From assembly GCA_963784175.1 (NCBI GenBank), contig CAWAQJ010000018.1, positions 372,001-436,000 on the forward strand: DNA of 64,000 nt. Direction: 5' to 3'. The DNA is from JAIBJN01 sp963784175. Lineage in GTDB: Bacteria > Actinomycetota > Thermoleophilia > Gaiellales > Gaiellaceae. Numbering within the stretch: position 1 is the first letter of the stretch; every line of letters begins with the position of its first letter. Position numbers and translations under genes: made by a program. Positions 48,515 to 56,919 of this stretch are shown piece by piece. Below the pieces are notes generated by a model that made no database searches, was not told the DNA's origin, and saw only the letters and a program-made list of their open reading frames with translations.

Positions 48515-49249
48515 CTAGTCAGTGCCAACTTCGAGCACGACCTTGCCACGCTTCCCGCGGCCCGCGACTCGCTCGAACGCCGCCCGGGCCTCCGTGAGCG
48601 GAAAAACCGAGTCGACCTCCGCGCGAAGCTCGCCTGCGTCCACGAGCGTTCTCAACTCCAGGAGTTGCTCGTGGTCGGGTTCGACGACGAAGTAGATCGC
48701 GCCCGGCATCTCCTCTGCGATCGTGACCACGCGCTCGCCAGCGGGCACCTCGCCGCCACGAGTGTCGAAGACCAGATCGACTGGACCGCTCTCCACGACC
48801 GCTGCGCCGGCGTGTCGCGCAAGCTGGACGGCGATGTGCCCAACGCCGCCCGAGGCGCCCGTGACCAGCACGCGCTCGCCTTGGGCGAGCCGCCCGTGCA
48901 CAAACAGTGCTTGCCAGGCGGTCAGCCCGCCCATCGGCAGAGCTGCCGCCTCGACGTGACTCAGCTGCAAGGGCTTCGGTGCAAGCACATCGGCTGGGAC
49001 GACGGCGTACTCGGCAGCCACGCCGTCGCGATCGAAAGGCGTGAGCGCATATACCTCGTCACCGCTGCCGACGACAACGCCCGAAAGCTCGTAAGACGGA
49101 ATCGCCGGCAATCGATCGACCGGCCACTCCAGCTCGGCACGTGTAATCGCTGCCGCATGCACGCGCACCAGCACCTCGCCCGGATCCGGCGACGGCGTCT
49201 CGATCTCCTCAACCTTCAAGCCGTCATCGTGCAGCCGTACCGCTAGCAC
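48515..49249 (-). CDS. Quinone oxidoreductase-like MDR protein with shortened cofactor domain
   Basis: 244 residues, shorter than the usual 300-330. N-terminal GroES-like part (EIETPSPDPGEVLVRVHAAAI, YELSGVVVGSGDEVYAL) and the nucleotide loop VLVTGASGGVGHIAVQLARHAG are normal. Then GAAVVESGPVDLVFDTRGG joins two parts that are normally separated by about 35-45 residues, the NADP-specificity beta-alpha units. It looks like an internal deletion in the Rossmann fold, so activity is doubtful. C-terminus FERVAGRGKRGKVVLEV is normal. Confidence 0.88.
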   Translation of the reverse strand: MLAVRLHDDGLKVEEIETPSPDPGEVLVRVHAAAITRAELEWPVDRLPAIPSYELSGVVVGSGDEVYALTPFDRDGVAAEYAVVPADVLAPKPLQLSHVEAAALPMGGLTAWQALFVHGRLAQGERVLVTGASGGVGHIAVQLARHAGAAVVESGPVDLVFDTRGGEVPAGERVVTIAEEMPGAIYFVVEPDHEQLLELRTLVDAGELRAEVDSVFPLTEARAAFERVAGRGKRGKVVLEVGTD

Positions 49250-49401
49250 ACCGCTCCCCTAGCCCCTGTTGGACTTCGTTCCTCAGGAGATCTTGCCATC
49301 TACCACCCTCCTGCTCGGAGGCGTCGCGTGGGCCAGTGTTCGGGAACGTCCCATGAAGAACACGCGGTCAGCCGGGCCCCACGACGCGGTCCACCCAGCA
49401 G

Positions 49402-50253
49402 CTAGCCCGCGCCGACGTGTCGAAACCCGCCCTTGACCCAATCGACGACCAGGCGGCCGTATTCCTCCGCTGCTTGCTCCCACGCGAAGTGACCGGCGTC
49501 GAGGGGATAGATCTCGCTGTTGGGGAGGAGGTCGTCGAGGTACTGGTTGTTCGACCACGGCACGAGGTCATCGTCGCGCCCGGCCACGATCTGGGTCGGC
49601 GTGCTGATCGTCGGCAACAGATCGCGCAACACCGGGTTCTGCTCGGGGTAATGCCGCACGAACCGGGCCGACTCCGCGAAGCGCCCGAGGTCGTAGGCGC
49701 TGACATAGTCCTCGTGGACTTCGGGCTCGCTTTCGCTCGCGGCCCCGGACTCGACGGCGTAGCCGATGTTGGTTCTGGCGTCCAGCCCGCGCACGACGTC
49801 CAGACTCGGCGCTTCGATGATCTCCTTGAGCGCGCCGCCTGCTTCGATCGGGAAGCGGACCGCGCCGCCGCCGACGGTCAAGCTCGTAACGCGCTCCGGA
49901 GCCTTCGTGGCAAGGAAGAGCGCTGCGGCCGTGCCGACGTCCGGGCCGACGACGTGCGGAGCCCCCAGGCCCCACTCGTCGATTAGGCCGGCCAGAAACG
50001 CTCCCGAGGCGTCCGGGGCGATCAGTTCCGGGCGACCGTCGGAGTGGCCGAATCCCGGCATGTCGATGGCGACCGCCCGCCCGACTGCCGCGACGCGGTG
50101 CCAGATGCGACGGAAGGCCCACAGGGTTTCGGGCCACGGCGCCAGCAGCAGAACGGTGATGTCCGAGTCTGCCTTGTTGTCGGCGAACCGCACTCGCACG
50201 CCGTCGCAGACTCGGAAGTAGGTCGTGACCGGCGAAACCGCATTAGCACTCAT
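49402..50253 (-). CDS. Alpha/beta-hydrolase (haloalkane dehalogenase/epoxide-hydrolase-like)
   Basis: 283 residues. VLLLAPWPETLWAFRRIWHR replaces the usual HGxP oxyanion loop; IDMPGFGHSDG, the nucleophile elbow HVVGPDVGTAAALFLATK (Asp in place of Ser), a cap domain, and the Asp/His of QIVAGRDDDLVPWS and YPLDAGHFAWEQAA. An Asp nucleophile suggests haloalkane dehalogenase or epoxide hydrolase chemistry. AAGGAG lies 7 nt before ATG 50253. It is divergent from hxlR and shares an operator region with it. Confidence 0.88.
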   Translation of the reverse strand: MSANAVSPVTTYFRVCDGVRVRFADNKADSDITVLLLAPWPETLWAFRRIWHRVAAVGRAVAIDMPGFGHSDGRPELIAPDASGAFLAGLIDEWGLGAPHVVGPDVGTAAALFLATKAPERVTSLTVGGGAVRFPIEAGGALKEIIEAPSLDVVRGLDARTNIGYAVESGAASESEPEVHEDYVSAYDLGRFAESARFVRHYPEQNPVLRDLLPTISTPTQIVAGRDDDLVPWSNNQYLDDLLPNSEIYPLDAGHFAWEQAAEEYGRLVVDWVKGGFRHVGAG

Positions 50254-50274
50254 CTGACATCTCCTTCTGCAACA

Positions 50275-50331
50275 AGTTGCGTCAAGAAACTGAGGCCGCG
50301 AGCGTAGCAGATCGAGTTGCGTGATGAAACT
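50275..50331. promoter_or_regulatory. Duplicated operator for the HxlR-family regulator
   Basis: AGTTGCGTCAAGAAACT (50275-50291) and AGTTGCGTGATGAAACT (50315-50331) are 17-bp direct repeats with two mismatches, 40 bp apart, each with AGTT/AACT-like dyad ends. The second overlaps the -35 (TTGCGT) of the hxlR promoter; the first is between that promoter and the hydrolase gene. Confidence 0.6.
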
Positions 50332-50346
50332 CTCCCTTGCTACCTT
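50317..50346 (+). promoter_or_regulatory. hxlR promoter (leaderless)
   Basis: TTGCGT (50317-50322), 18-bp spacer, TACCTT (50341-50346), then 6 nt to GTG 50353. Confidence 0.55.
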
Positions 50347-50352
50347 TGCGGT

Positions 50353-50808
50353 GTGCTCAAGCGCGACTACGAAGGACAGGAGTGCTCGATCGCCCGCGCC
50401 CTCGAGATCGTCGGCGAACGCTGGACACTGCTGATCATCCGCGACGCCTTCCTCGGCCTTCGCCGCTTCGACGAGTTCCAGGAGAGTCTCGGCATCGCCC
50501 GCAACGTGCTGACCGACCGTCTTAACCGACTCGTCGAGGAGGGCATTCTCGAGCGGGTTCGGTACAGCGAGCGGCCCGAGCGCTACGAGTACCACCTGAC
50601 GAAGAAGGGCCGCCACTTAGACGTTGCGCTCGCCGGGCTGCGGCAGTGGGGCGATACCTACCTCAGCAAGACGCCGCCTCGAATCCTCCGCCGTCGCTCC
50701 GACAAGAAGCCGGTCGTAGCCTCCTTCGTCCCCGCGGGGGCGAGAACGCTCGATTTCCGCGAGCTCGAGCTGGTGCCAGGCCGAGGCCGCCGAGACCGCT
50801 CGGCATGA
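50353..50808 (+). CDS. HxlR-family transcriptional regulator
   Basis: 151 residues. VLKRDYEGQECSIARALEIVG with the sensor-type Cys of HxlR proteins, WTLLIIRDAFLGLRRFDEFQ, NVLTDRLNRLVEEGILERV (recognition helix) and the wing YEYHLTKKGRHL. About 45 basic residues follow (RILRRRSDKKP...). HxlR members sense electrophiles or hypochlorite through the conserved Cys. The GTG at 50353 is chosen from the promoter position. Likely represses itself and the divergent hydrolase through the repeats upstream. Confidence 0.92.
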   Translation: MLKRDYEGQECSIARALEIVGERWTLLIIRDAFLGLRRFDEFQESLGIARNVLTDRLNRLVEEGILERVRYSERPERYEYHLTKKGRHLDVALAGLRQWGDTYLSKTPPRILRRRSDKKPVVASFVPAGARTLDFRELELVPGRGRRDRSA

Positions 50809-50845
50809 ACGCAGACTGACACTCGGCGGCTACCGCAGGCGCTGG

Positions 50846-51586
50846 TCAGGCGGCTGCGGCGGTCGCCTCGACGGCTTGCAGGATGAGTTCGGTCGCGGCC
50901 TCAGGCTGGGAAACGAACGAGACGTGCGAAGCCGGAGTCTCCACGATCGTCGCGTTCGCTCGCTCGGCCATGAACCGCTGAAGCGCCGGCGGGATCGCCT
51001 TGTCCTCGGTACCGAGCAAATACCAGCACGGCAACGTATTCCACGCTGGCGGGGCCGACGGCGTGGCTGCGAACGCGGCGGCGGCATAGGGCCGCTGTGC
51101 CGCGGCCATCACCGCGGCCGTCTCAGGATCGACATCAGCGGCGAAAGCTTCGCGGAATGCCTCTGGCGCGAGGTAAAGGTCGGTGCCCTCGCTCCCGTCG
51201 GGGTTGGTGAACGAAACGGGCCTGATTGAAGGCCCAACAAGGCTGCCTTCAAACCTCTCGAGGAGCTGCTGCTGGCTCTCGCCAACGTCGCACATCCAGC
51301 CGTTGAAGAAGACGAGCGCCTGGACCTGCTCGTTGCCAATCGCGGCAGTGGAGATCACATTGCCGCCGTAGGAGTGGCCGACGAGCACGAGCGGCCCGCT
51401 AAGGGTCCGCAGGAACTCCGTCAGGTAGGCGGCGTCGCCAGCGAGATCCCGAAGCGGGTTACCGAACCCTATGGCGGAGTACCCGCGGTCCTGCAAGGCG
51501 CGGATCTCAGCTTCGAAGCCCGTGGCGTCAGCCCATGCACCGTGGACAAGGACGATCGTCGGAGTTCCAGCAGCCATTCTCGTCAC
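50846..51586 (-). CDS. Alpha/beta-hydrolase (esterase/EstC-like)
   Basis: 246 residues. TIVLVHGAWADATGFEAEI, the nucleophile elbow LVLVGHSYGGNVIS (Ser about 94), LLGTEDKAIPPALQRFM and the catalytic His in ETPASHVSFVSQPEAA. This pattern is typical of small actinobacterial salicylate-esterase-like hydrolases. Start GTG 51586 has AAGGA upstream; ATG 51577 is the alternative. It converges on hxlR, 37 bp apart. Confidence 0.9.
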   Translation of the reverse strand: MTRMAAGTPTIVLVHGAWADATGFEAEIRALQDRGYSAIGFGNPLRDLAGDAAYLTEFLRTLSGPLVLVGHSYGGNVISTAAIGNEQVQALVFFNGWMCDVGESQQQLLERFEGSLVGPSIRPVSFTNPDGSEGTDLYLAPEAFREAFAADVDPETAAVMAAAQRPYAAAAFAATPSAPPAWNTLPCWYLLGTEDKAIPPALQRFMAERANATIVETPASHVSFVSQPEAATELILQAVEATAAAA

Positions 51587-51808
51587 CGCCCCTTCCTTTG
51601 ACGTTTGCCGATGCTCGGACTGTAAACGCTGCCGTTCGTGCCCGGCCAAGGCCAGTGCCCACCACACTCGGATGGACGAGCGTGCTGTCGCTAGGGCGCA
51701 GTCGGGGGTAAAGCAACTACGCGGAAGAACCGAGCGAGAACTACTGGACGCTCAGACCGGGCAGCGCCCGACTCAGCGAGGCTAGCTCGAGCCGCTAGGC
51801 GAAACGGC

Positions 51809-52027
51809 CTACGTGACCGCGCCCTCGTGGCCCGGTGCGTAGACGAACTCGTCCCGCCCGCGTAGACGCACGTACTCGGCGGGCGTCATCACGACCACCA
51901 CAGGGCAGAACGAGTCCCCGCACTCACACAGGAACGGTCCCTCTTCCGCGGCGACGCCCCACATAGCGTTGTAGAGGTGGTCATTGACCGCCCGGGGCAC
52001 GTTCGGCTTCCGGCTGTCGGTCTCCAC
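51809..52027 (-). CDS. Small Cys-rich protein of an uncharacterised actinobacterial family
   Basis: 72 residues. FLCECGDSFCPVVVVMTPAEYVRLR and FVYAPGHE follow the pattern CECxxxxC...xxxxYxxxR...F...PGHE seen in many small actinobacterial proteins of unknown function; the three Cys may bind zinc. AGGAGAGGTC lies before the GTG at 52027. Confidence 0.75.
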   Translation of the reverse strand: METDSRKPNVPRAVNDHLYNAMWGVAAEEGPFLCECGDSFCPVVVVMTPAEYVRLRGRDEFVYAPGHEGAVT

Positions 52028-52175
52028 GACCTCTCCTTCCTGCCCTCCAGGCCAGATTGGCCTGTGAAGGGGTCAAAGAGGTCGGCGAGCGGTTGCCTAC
52101 TGCGAGCTTAGCGCGTTCAGCCAGCCGTGGACAGCCCGCCCCCAAACTGCCCTTCGTTTTGGCGCTGGACCTAGA

Positions 52176-52259
52176 TGCGGATGAGAGGACTTGAACCTCC
52201 ACGGGCTTTCGCCCACACGGACCTGAACCGTGCGCGTCTACCAATTCCGCCACATCCGC
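52176..52259 (-). tRNA. tRNA-Leu (anticodon CAG)
   Basis: 84 nt with a variable arm, as expected of tRNA-Leu. Acceptor GCGGATG (52259-52253) pairs with CATCCGC (52183-52177), discriminator A at 52176. Anticodon arm CACGG-TTCAGGT-CCGTG (CAG), variable arm GGGC-GAAA-GCCC, T arm AGGTTCAAGTCCT. CCA not encoded. Confidence 0.97.
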
Positions 52260-52290
52260 GCGGAGCACGAAGTCTAGCCCGGTGCCTTCG

Positions 52291-52533
52291 CTAGCGGCGC
52301 GGGCGGTCTTCGTGCTCGTCCCAGACCGGGAGGTCGGCGAGGTCTCGCTCGACGCTCTTGACGAACTCGTCGTCCTCCTCGTCGCCCCGGATCAGCGTCA
52401 GCTTCTCCTTGCGCCGGCGGCGCGAGCGCTTCGTCCAGGCGTCGGCGCCGATGCGTTCGGACAGCCTCGGCCACTCCGCCCCGATGACCACGAGGACGGC
52501 GGCGATGAGGAGCCCGATCGCGATCCAGCCCAC
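52291..52533 (-). CDS. Small single-span membrane protein
   Basis: 80 residues: one N-terminal helix (VGWIAIGLLIAAVLVVIGA), a basic stretch (KRSRRRRKEKLT) and an acidic tail (GDEEDDEFVKSVERDL). GTG 52533 is preferred over ATG 52542 because TACAAT (52546-52541) is 7 nt upstream and overlaps that ATG, so the mRNA should be leaderless. Unknown function. Confidence 0.65.
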   Translation of the reverse strand: MGWIAIGLLIAAVLVVIGAEWPRLSERIGADAWTKRSRRRRKEKLTLIRGDEEDDEFVKSVERDLADLPVWDEHEDRPRR

Positions 52534-52591
52534 ATCACCCATTGTAGACCGGGGCCTAAGGCAGAGCAGGGCCTCGTCCGATAGAGGATCC

Positions 52592-52762
52592 ATGCCCTGG
52601 GAAGTCCCCCTCCCCTTCGCACTCCTCATGTTCCTCGGCTGGGCCGTCGTCGCCCGTGCAGTTCTCGTTTTCGCGCGCGTCCTGCCGCCGACGTGCGGCA
52701 GCTGCAACCGCAAGCTCGAGCGCCGCCACCTCGGCGAGCCCGTGTGCCGCTGCGGTCGCTAG
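52592..52762 (+). CDS. Small membrane-anchored zinc-ribbon protein
   Basis: 56 codons. One hydrophobic helix (FALLMFLGWAVVARAVLVFA) and a C-terminal ribbon PTCGSCNRKLERRHLGEPVC-RCGR with two CxxC/CxC pairs. AGAGGA precedes the ATG by 4 nt. It is the second member of a divergent pair of small membrane proteins and overlaps the next convergent gene by 4 bp. Confidence 0.6.
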   Translation: MPWEVPLPFALLMFLGWAVVARAVLVFARVLPPTCGSCNRKLERRHLGEPVCRCGR

Positions 52763-53499
52763 CCGCTCTCGGCAGACGCGAGGAACAACTCCAGCCGCTC
52801 GTTGAACGGCGCTCCGGTCCGCTGGGCTCCATGACCCCGCCCGGGAAGCACCTCACGCTCGGCGCCGATCCGATCCGCGAGGACGTCGCAGACGGCTTCG
52901 AAGGCGTCGTCGTGCGCGCCTGAGACGGCCAGCTTCGGGAACGGCGCCGCCGCAAGGTCGTCCAGCGGTATCCGCGCCTCCCATGGATAGCGCTCGCTCA
53001 TCAGAAGCCTCGTGCCGCGCTCCAGCTCCGGCTTGAGGCGGCCGAGCACCGGCCGGCTTCCCACAAGCCGAAAGAAGCGCTCGAGGAAAACTGCGGGATC
53101 CTCGGGCGGGTCGGTCCAGAGCTCGGTCGCGCGCGCGACGAAGCGCTCGACGGCCGGCTGCCCACGAGCGACGCCGAAGGCAGGTGGCTCGACGACAGTC
53201 AGGGAACGCACGCCCGCCGGGCGCATCGCCGCTGCCAGGAGCGCGATGACGCCGCCGTAGGAGTGCGCGACGACGTGCGCCGGGTCGTCCAGGAGATCGG
53301 CGAGAAGCGGCGCCTCGGCCTCGAAGTCGCTCCGCGCGAGCGCCGGGCTCTCACCGAACCCAGGGCGGTCGACCAGCAGCAACGTCCAGCGGTCGGCGAG
53401 CGGAAGCTGCTCGCGCCACGTGAGGCGCGCGCCGGTCACGCTCCCGTGGACGAGGAGGACGGGCGGGCCGCTGCCGACCCGCTCCACGTACAGGCTCAA
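52759..53499 (-). CDS. Alpha/beta-hydrolase
   Basis: 246 residues. PPVLLVHGSVTGARLTWREQ, LLLVDRPGFGESPAL, nucleophile elbow HVVAHSYGGVIALLAAA (Ser about 94), KLAVSGAHDDAFEAVCD and the final GRGHGAQRTG with the catalytic His. Typical of the broad hydrolase-6 group; substrate unknown. The TTG at 53499 overlaps the stop of the ClC gene (ATTGA), implying translational coupling. Confidence 0.9.
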   Translation of the reverse strand: MSLYVERVGSGPPVLLVHGSVTGARLTWREQLPLADRWTLLLVDRPGFGESPALARSDFEAEAPLLADLLDDPAHVVAHSYGGVIALLAAAMRPAGVRSLTVVEPPAFGVARGQPAVERFVARATELWTDPPEDPAVFLERFFRLVGSRPVLGRLKPELERGTRLLMSERYPWEARIPLDDLAAAPFPKLAVSGAHDDAFEAVCDVLADRIGAEREVLPGRGHGAQRTGAPFNERLELFLASAESG

Positions 53500-54744
53500 T
53501 CCTTCGCGAGAGCGGTCGCGACGATCCAGCCGACGACGGCGCCGAGAATCGCAATGGGCGCGACGTCGTCTGCCGCCGGTCCTGCGAGGAGCGCCGCCAT
53601 GACCACTGCAAAGAACGGCATCCGCAACACGCCCGCGGTGGAGGCTGCGATCCCCGCAACAACCGCCGGCACGAGATCGAGGTCCGGAAGCACGATGTGC
53701 GCGAGCACGCCGAGCGCGATCCCGATGGTGATCGCGGGGAAGACAGGCCCACCCCGGAAGCCCGCGGCCAGCGAGAGCGTGTAGGCGAAGCCCTTCGCGA
53801 GCACGAGCAGCGCGAGCACGCCGCCCGAGCCCTCGGCCAGGATCGTGGGCAGCGACGACTTGACCGGAGAAAAGCACCAGGTCCACCGGGCGATCCGCCA
53901 GTGCGCGGAAGACGACGGCGAGCGCGCCGATGGCCACGCCCGTCGAGACGAGGACGACGACCGGCCGGGCCGTCAGGACACGTTTCGACAGCACGACGGC
54001 CGCGTCCCTGAAGGCGACGACGACCACCGCCGCGACCACGGACACCAGCACGCACCAGGCGAGGTCGACGAGCCGGACGCTCGGATAGTCGGGCAACGGG
54101 AGGGAGAGCTCCGGCGCGTCGAGGCCCGGCCAGTCGGCCACGCCCGTGTAGACGAGGGCTCCCGAGCCGGCTGCCACGAATCCGGGCAGGAGCGCGCGCC
54201 CGATGTCCTGCGCCTGCATGCGCCCGCTCATCGCGAGCGCCTCGAAGAGCAGGAAGGCGGCCGGCAAGGGCCCGCCGAAGAGCCCGGCGACAGCAGCGAA
54301 CGCGCCGGCGAGCACCAGGAGCCGGCCCTCGTCGTCCGCCATGCCCGCCATCCGCACGCCCACGACGCCGATGGCGAACCCAAGAGCCAGCAGCGGCGCC
54401 TCCGGCCCGAGCACGATTCCGAACGACAGCGAGATGAGCGCGGCGGGCAGGATGCTCACGAGCTCGATGGGCTTGATCGCGACCAGCCCGAGGCCTTCGA
54501 GCGGCGTGTGGCCGCCGTGGCCGGGCAGCCTCAGCACGGCGGCGACAAGGAGCCCGGCGAGTCCCGGAACGAGCAGCACGTACCAGACGGGAGGCTCGTC
54601 CCAGTCGAAGCCGTCCGGGATGTCGTGCCACACGAGCTCGATGAGATCGTGGAGAGCCGTCTGGAAGAGCACGGCCGCGAAAGCGACCGGGATGCCCAGG
54701 AGAGCGGCGAAGAGCAGCGACCGGAGGTACGCCTTCTGGGACAC
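53496..54744 (-). CDS. ClC-family chloride channel/transporter, with one frameshift
   Basis: About 415 residues with some 11 helices when one extra base near 53863 is ignored (1249 nt is one base over whole codons). First part: LHDLIELVWHDIPDGFDW, ISLSFGIVLGPEAPLLALG (the GxxGPE filter motif) and FGGPLPAAFLLFEAL. After LVLFSGQ the correct frame continues SSLPTILAEGSGGVLALLVL, GFRGGPVFPAITIGI (GxFxP motif) and STAGVLRMPFFAVVMAALLA. ClC proteins move chloride, some in exchange for protons. GTG 54744 starts 8 bp after the M20 stop. Confidence 0.88.
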
Positions 54745-54752
54745 GATCCGAA

Positions 54753-55943
54753 CTACTCCACGAGCTGCCGGACGGCGCGCGCGAGCACGCGGGCGCCCAG
54801 CTCGCACTGCTCCGGCGCGGTGAACTCGTCGGGCGTGTGGCTCAGGCCGCCGCGGCTCGGGACGAAGAGCATCGCTGCGGGCACGTGGTGGGCCAGCACC
54901 ATCGCGTCGTGCCCGGCGCCGCTCGGCATGCGGAGCGTGGTCGCCCCTTCCTCGGCGGCAGCGGCCTCCAGGCCGTCCTGCAGGGCGGGATCGAGCGCCA
55001 CCGGCCGCTTCCGGTGCGTCTCGCGCAGCTCGAGGCCGAGCTGCTCCTCGGCGGCAATGCGCTTCAGCGTCTTGCGGACGAACGGCTCCAGCCACGCGAA
55101 TCCTTCGGCGGTCGGCGACCGGACGTCGATGGTCAGCTCGGCCGCGCCGGGGACGACGTTGAACCCGCCTGGCTCCGCACTGATGACGCCGACGTTCGCG
55201 GTCATGTCGTCGCGGCCTCGTGCCACCTCACGGAGCGCCAGCACCACACGCGCCGCGCCGGCGAGCGCGTCGCGGCGCAGCTCCATCGGGGTCGTCCCGG
55301 CGTGGTTGGCCTCGCCGGTGAGGCGCACCCGGAAGCCGAGCATGCCCGTGACCGCGGTGACGACGCCGAGGTCGACGCCGTTGCGCTCCAGCACCGGCCC
55401 CTGCTCGATGTGAAGCTCCAGGTAGGCGCCGAGCTCATCGACGCGCGCCGCCTCGCCCAGGCGCCCGAAGTCGAAGCCCGCGGCGGCCATCGCGTCCGCA
55501 ACTCCTCTGCGCTCCCAGTCCTCGAGGTCGCAGTCGCCGCAGAACGCACGGCTCCCCAGCATCCCGGTCTGGAAGCGGCCGCCCTCCTCGTCGTTGAACG
55601 AGATCACCCAGAGCGGGCGCTTTGGCTCGACCCCGTCGGCCTTCAGACGGCGCACGACGTCGAGCGCCGCCAGCACGCCGAGCGCGCCGTCGTAGCGCCC
55701 GCCGGAGGGAACCGTGTCGAGATGGGAGCCGAGAGCGACGGCCTTCCCCTCCCCCGCCGCCCAGCGGCCGATCACGTTTCCGGCGGCGTCGAGCTCGGTC
55801 TCGAGCCCGAGCTCGGCGAGCTGCTGCACGAGCCAGGAGTTCGCCTGCGCGAGCTCGGGCGACCACGCGAAGCGCGTCACGCCGCCGCGCTCGTCGCCGC
55901 CGATGCGCGCGGCGGCTTCGAGATCAGCTGTCAGCGACGACAC
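54753..55943 (-). CDS. M20-family Zn amidohydrolase (allantoate amidohydrolase / N-carbamoyl-L-amino-acid hydrolase type)
   Basis: 396 residues. Binuclear metal site: GSHLDTVPSGGRYDGALG (His, Asp), ISFNDEEGGRFQTGMLGSR (Glu) and AYLELHIEQGPVLER (His); dimerisation-domain residues in NHAGTTPMELRRD, and PSGAGHDAMVLAHHVPAAML near the C-terminus. The group includes AllC, beta-ureidopropionase-like enzymes and L-carbamoylases; the exact substrate is open. It overlaps the DedA gene start by 20 bp on the same strand. Confidence 0.93.
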   Translation of the reverse strand: MSSLTADLEAAARIGGDERGGVTRFAWSPELAQANSWLVQQLAELGLETELDAAGNVIGRWAAGEGKAVALGSHLDTVPSGGRYDGALGVLAALDVVRRLKADGVEPKRPLWVISFNDEEGGRFQTGMLGSRAFCGDCDLEDWERRGVADAMAAAGFDFGRLGEAARVDELGAYLELHIEQGPVLERNGVDLGVVTAVTGMLGFRVRLTGEANHAGTTPMELRRDALAGAARVVLALREVARGRDDMTANVGVISAEPGGFNVVPGAAELTIDVRSPTAEGFAWLEPFVRKTLKRIAAEEQLGLELRETHRKRPVALDPALQDGLEAAAAEEGATTLRMPSGAGHDAMVLAHHVPAAMLFVPSRGGLSHTPDEFTAPEQCELGARVLARAVRQLVE

Positions 55944-56523
55944 GGCGCCTCTTGTACCAGCGGTAGGCCTCGATCACCCCGGCGATCCCCAGCGCGACCA
56001 CGAACGCGAGGAGGAAGCCCTTGAGCGGGTTCTCCTCGAACGTGCGGCCGCCGACATAGCCGAGCATGGCCGCGTACGTGGCCCAGAGGAGGCCTGCCGC
56101 GACGTCCCAGGTGATGAAGCGCCGCCATGGCATCTCGAGCATCCCACACGAGAGGGTGACCGCCGTGCGCCCTCCTGGGATGAAGCGCCCGATGATGATC
56201 AGATAGCCCCCTCGTTGCTGCACCTGATTGTGCGCCCAGTCCACCTGTTTGCGCCGCTCCCCCTTGAACCAGCGGTCGACGATCCGGTGCCCGACCTTCC
56301 TCCCGATCCAGTACGCCGTGTTGTCCCCGACGATCGCGCCTGCGGCGGCGAAGAGAATGACGAGCACGAGGTGGAGATCGCCCGTCGAGGCCAGCACGCC
56401 GGCGAGGATCACCGAGGTCTCGCTCGGGACCAGCGGGATGATCACGTCGAGCGCCGCGATCACGAAGAGGAACACGTAGGTCCACGGCGATCCCGAGACG
56501 TACTCGGTCAGCGATTCGAACAT
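55924..56523 (-). CDS. DedA-family membrane protein
   Basis: 199 residues. VIIPLVPSETSVILAGVLAS, GAIVGDNTAYWIGRKVG, the conserved IIIGRFIPGGRTAVTLSCGM (with the essential Arg) and LLWATYAAMLGYVGG. DedA/VTT-domain proteins are probably lipid-carrier flippases, some for undecaprenyl phosphate. First gene of a minus-strand run DedA-M20-ClC-hydrolase. Confidence 0.94.
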   Translation of the reverse strand: MFESLTEYVSGSPWTYVFLFVIAALDVIIPLVPSETSVILAGVLASTGDLHLVLVILFAAAGAIVGDNTAYWIGRKVGHRIVDRWFKGERRKQVDWAHNQVQQRGGYLIIIGRFIPGGRTAVTLSCGMLEMPWRRFITWDVAAGLLWATYAAMLGYVGGRTFEENPLKGFLLAFVVALGIAGVIEAYRWYKRRRVVADS

Positions 56524-56536
56524 CCGACTGGGAACG

Positions 56537-56914
56537 TTAGTGCGAGTGCTCCGCGGGGAGGCCGAACCGGCGGGCCGTTCCCTCTTCGGAGTCGAACTGG
56601 ACGAGCACGGCCTCCTCGTCTCCCACGACCCAGGCGTCGTGTCCCGGATCGATCGCCACGACCTGCGGTGCGACGTAGTCGAAGGTGCAGCCGTCCGCGT
56701 ACTCGCCCTGGATGTGGCCGCGGGCGAGGAAGCCGATATGCGCGTGCATGCAGCGTTCGGTTCGCACGGTCGGCCGCATGTCGGTCGACCACCGGAAGCC
56801 GGGCGGGTACACGGCGCGCTTCACCCGGCCGTTCCCGACCTTGACGATCTCGACCCTGACGCCGGCGACCTCGCGGAGCTCGGCGCCCTCGATTGGCTCG
56901 GTCAGTGGATCCAT
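56537..56914 (-). CDS. Small cupin-fold protein
   Basis: 125 residues. MRPTVRTERCMHAHIGFLARGHI and GCTFDYVAPQVVAIDPGHDAWVVGDEEAVLVQ form a compact beta-barrel; His ligands are fewer than usual (HAH pair and one in GHDAW). Common in actinobacteria, function unknown. It follows the GNAT gene by a few bases and precedes DedA. Confidence 0.85.
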   Translation of the reverse strand: MDPLTEPIEGAELREVAGVRVEIVKVGNGRVKRAVYPPGFRWSTDMRPTVRTERCMHAHIGFLARGHIQGEYADGCTFDYVAPQVVAIDPGHDAWVVGDEEAVLVQFDSEEGTARRFGLPAEHSH

Positions 56915-56919
56915 CCCGA

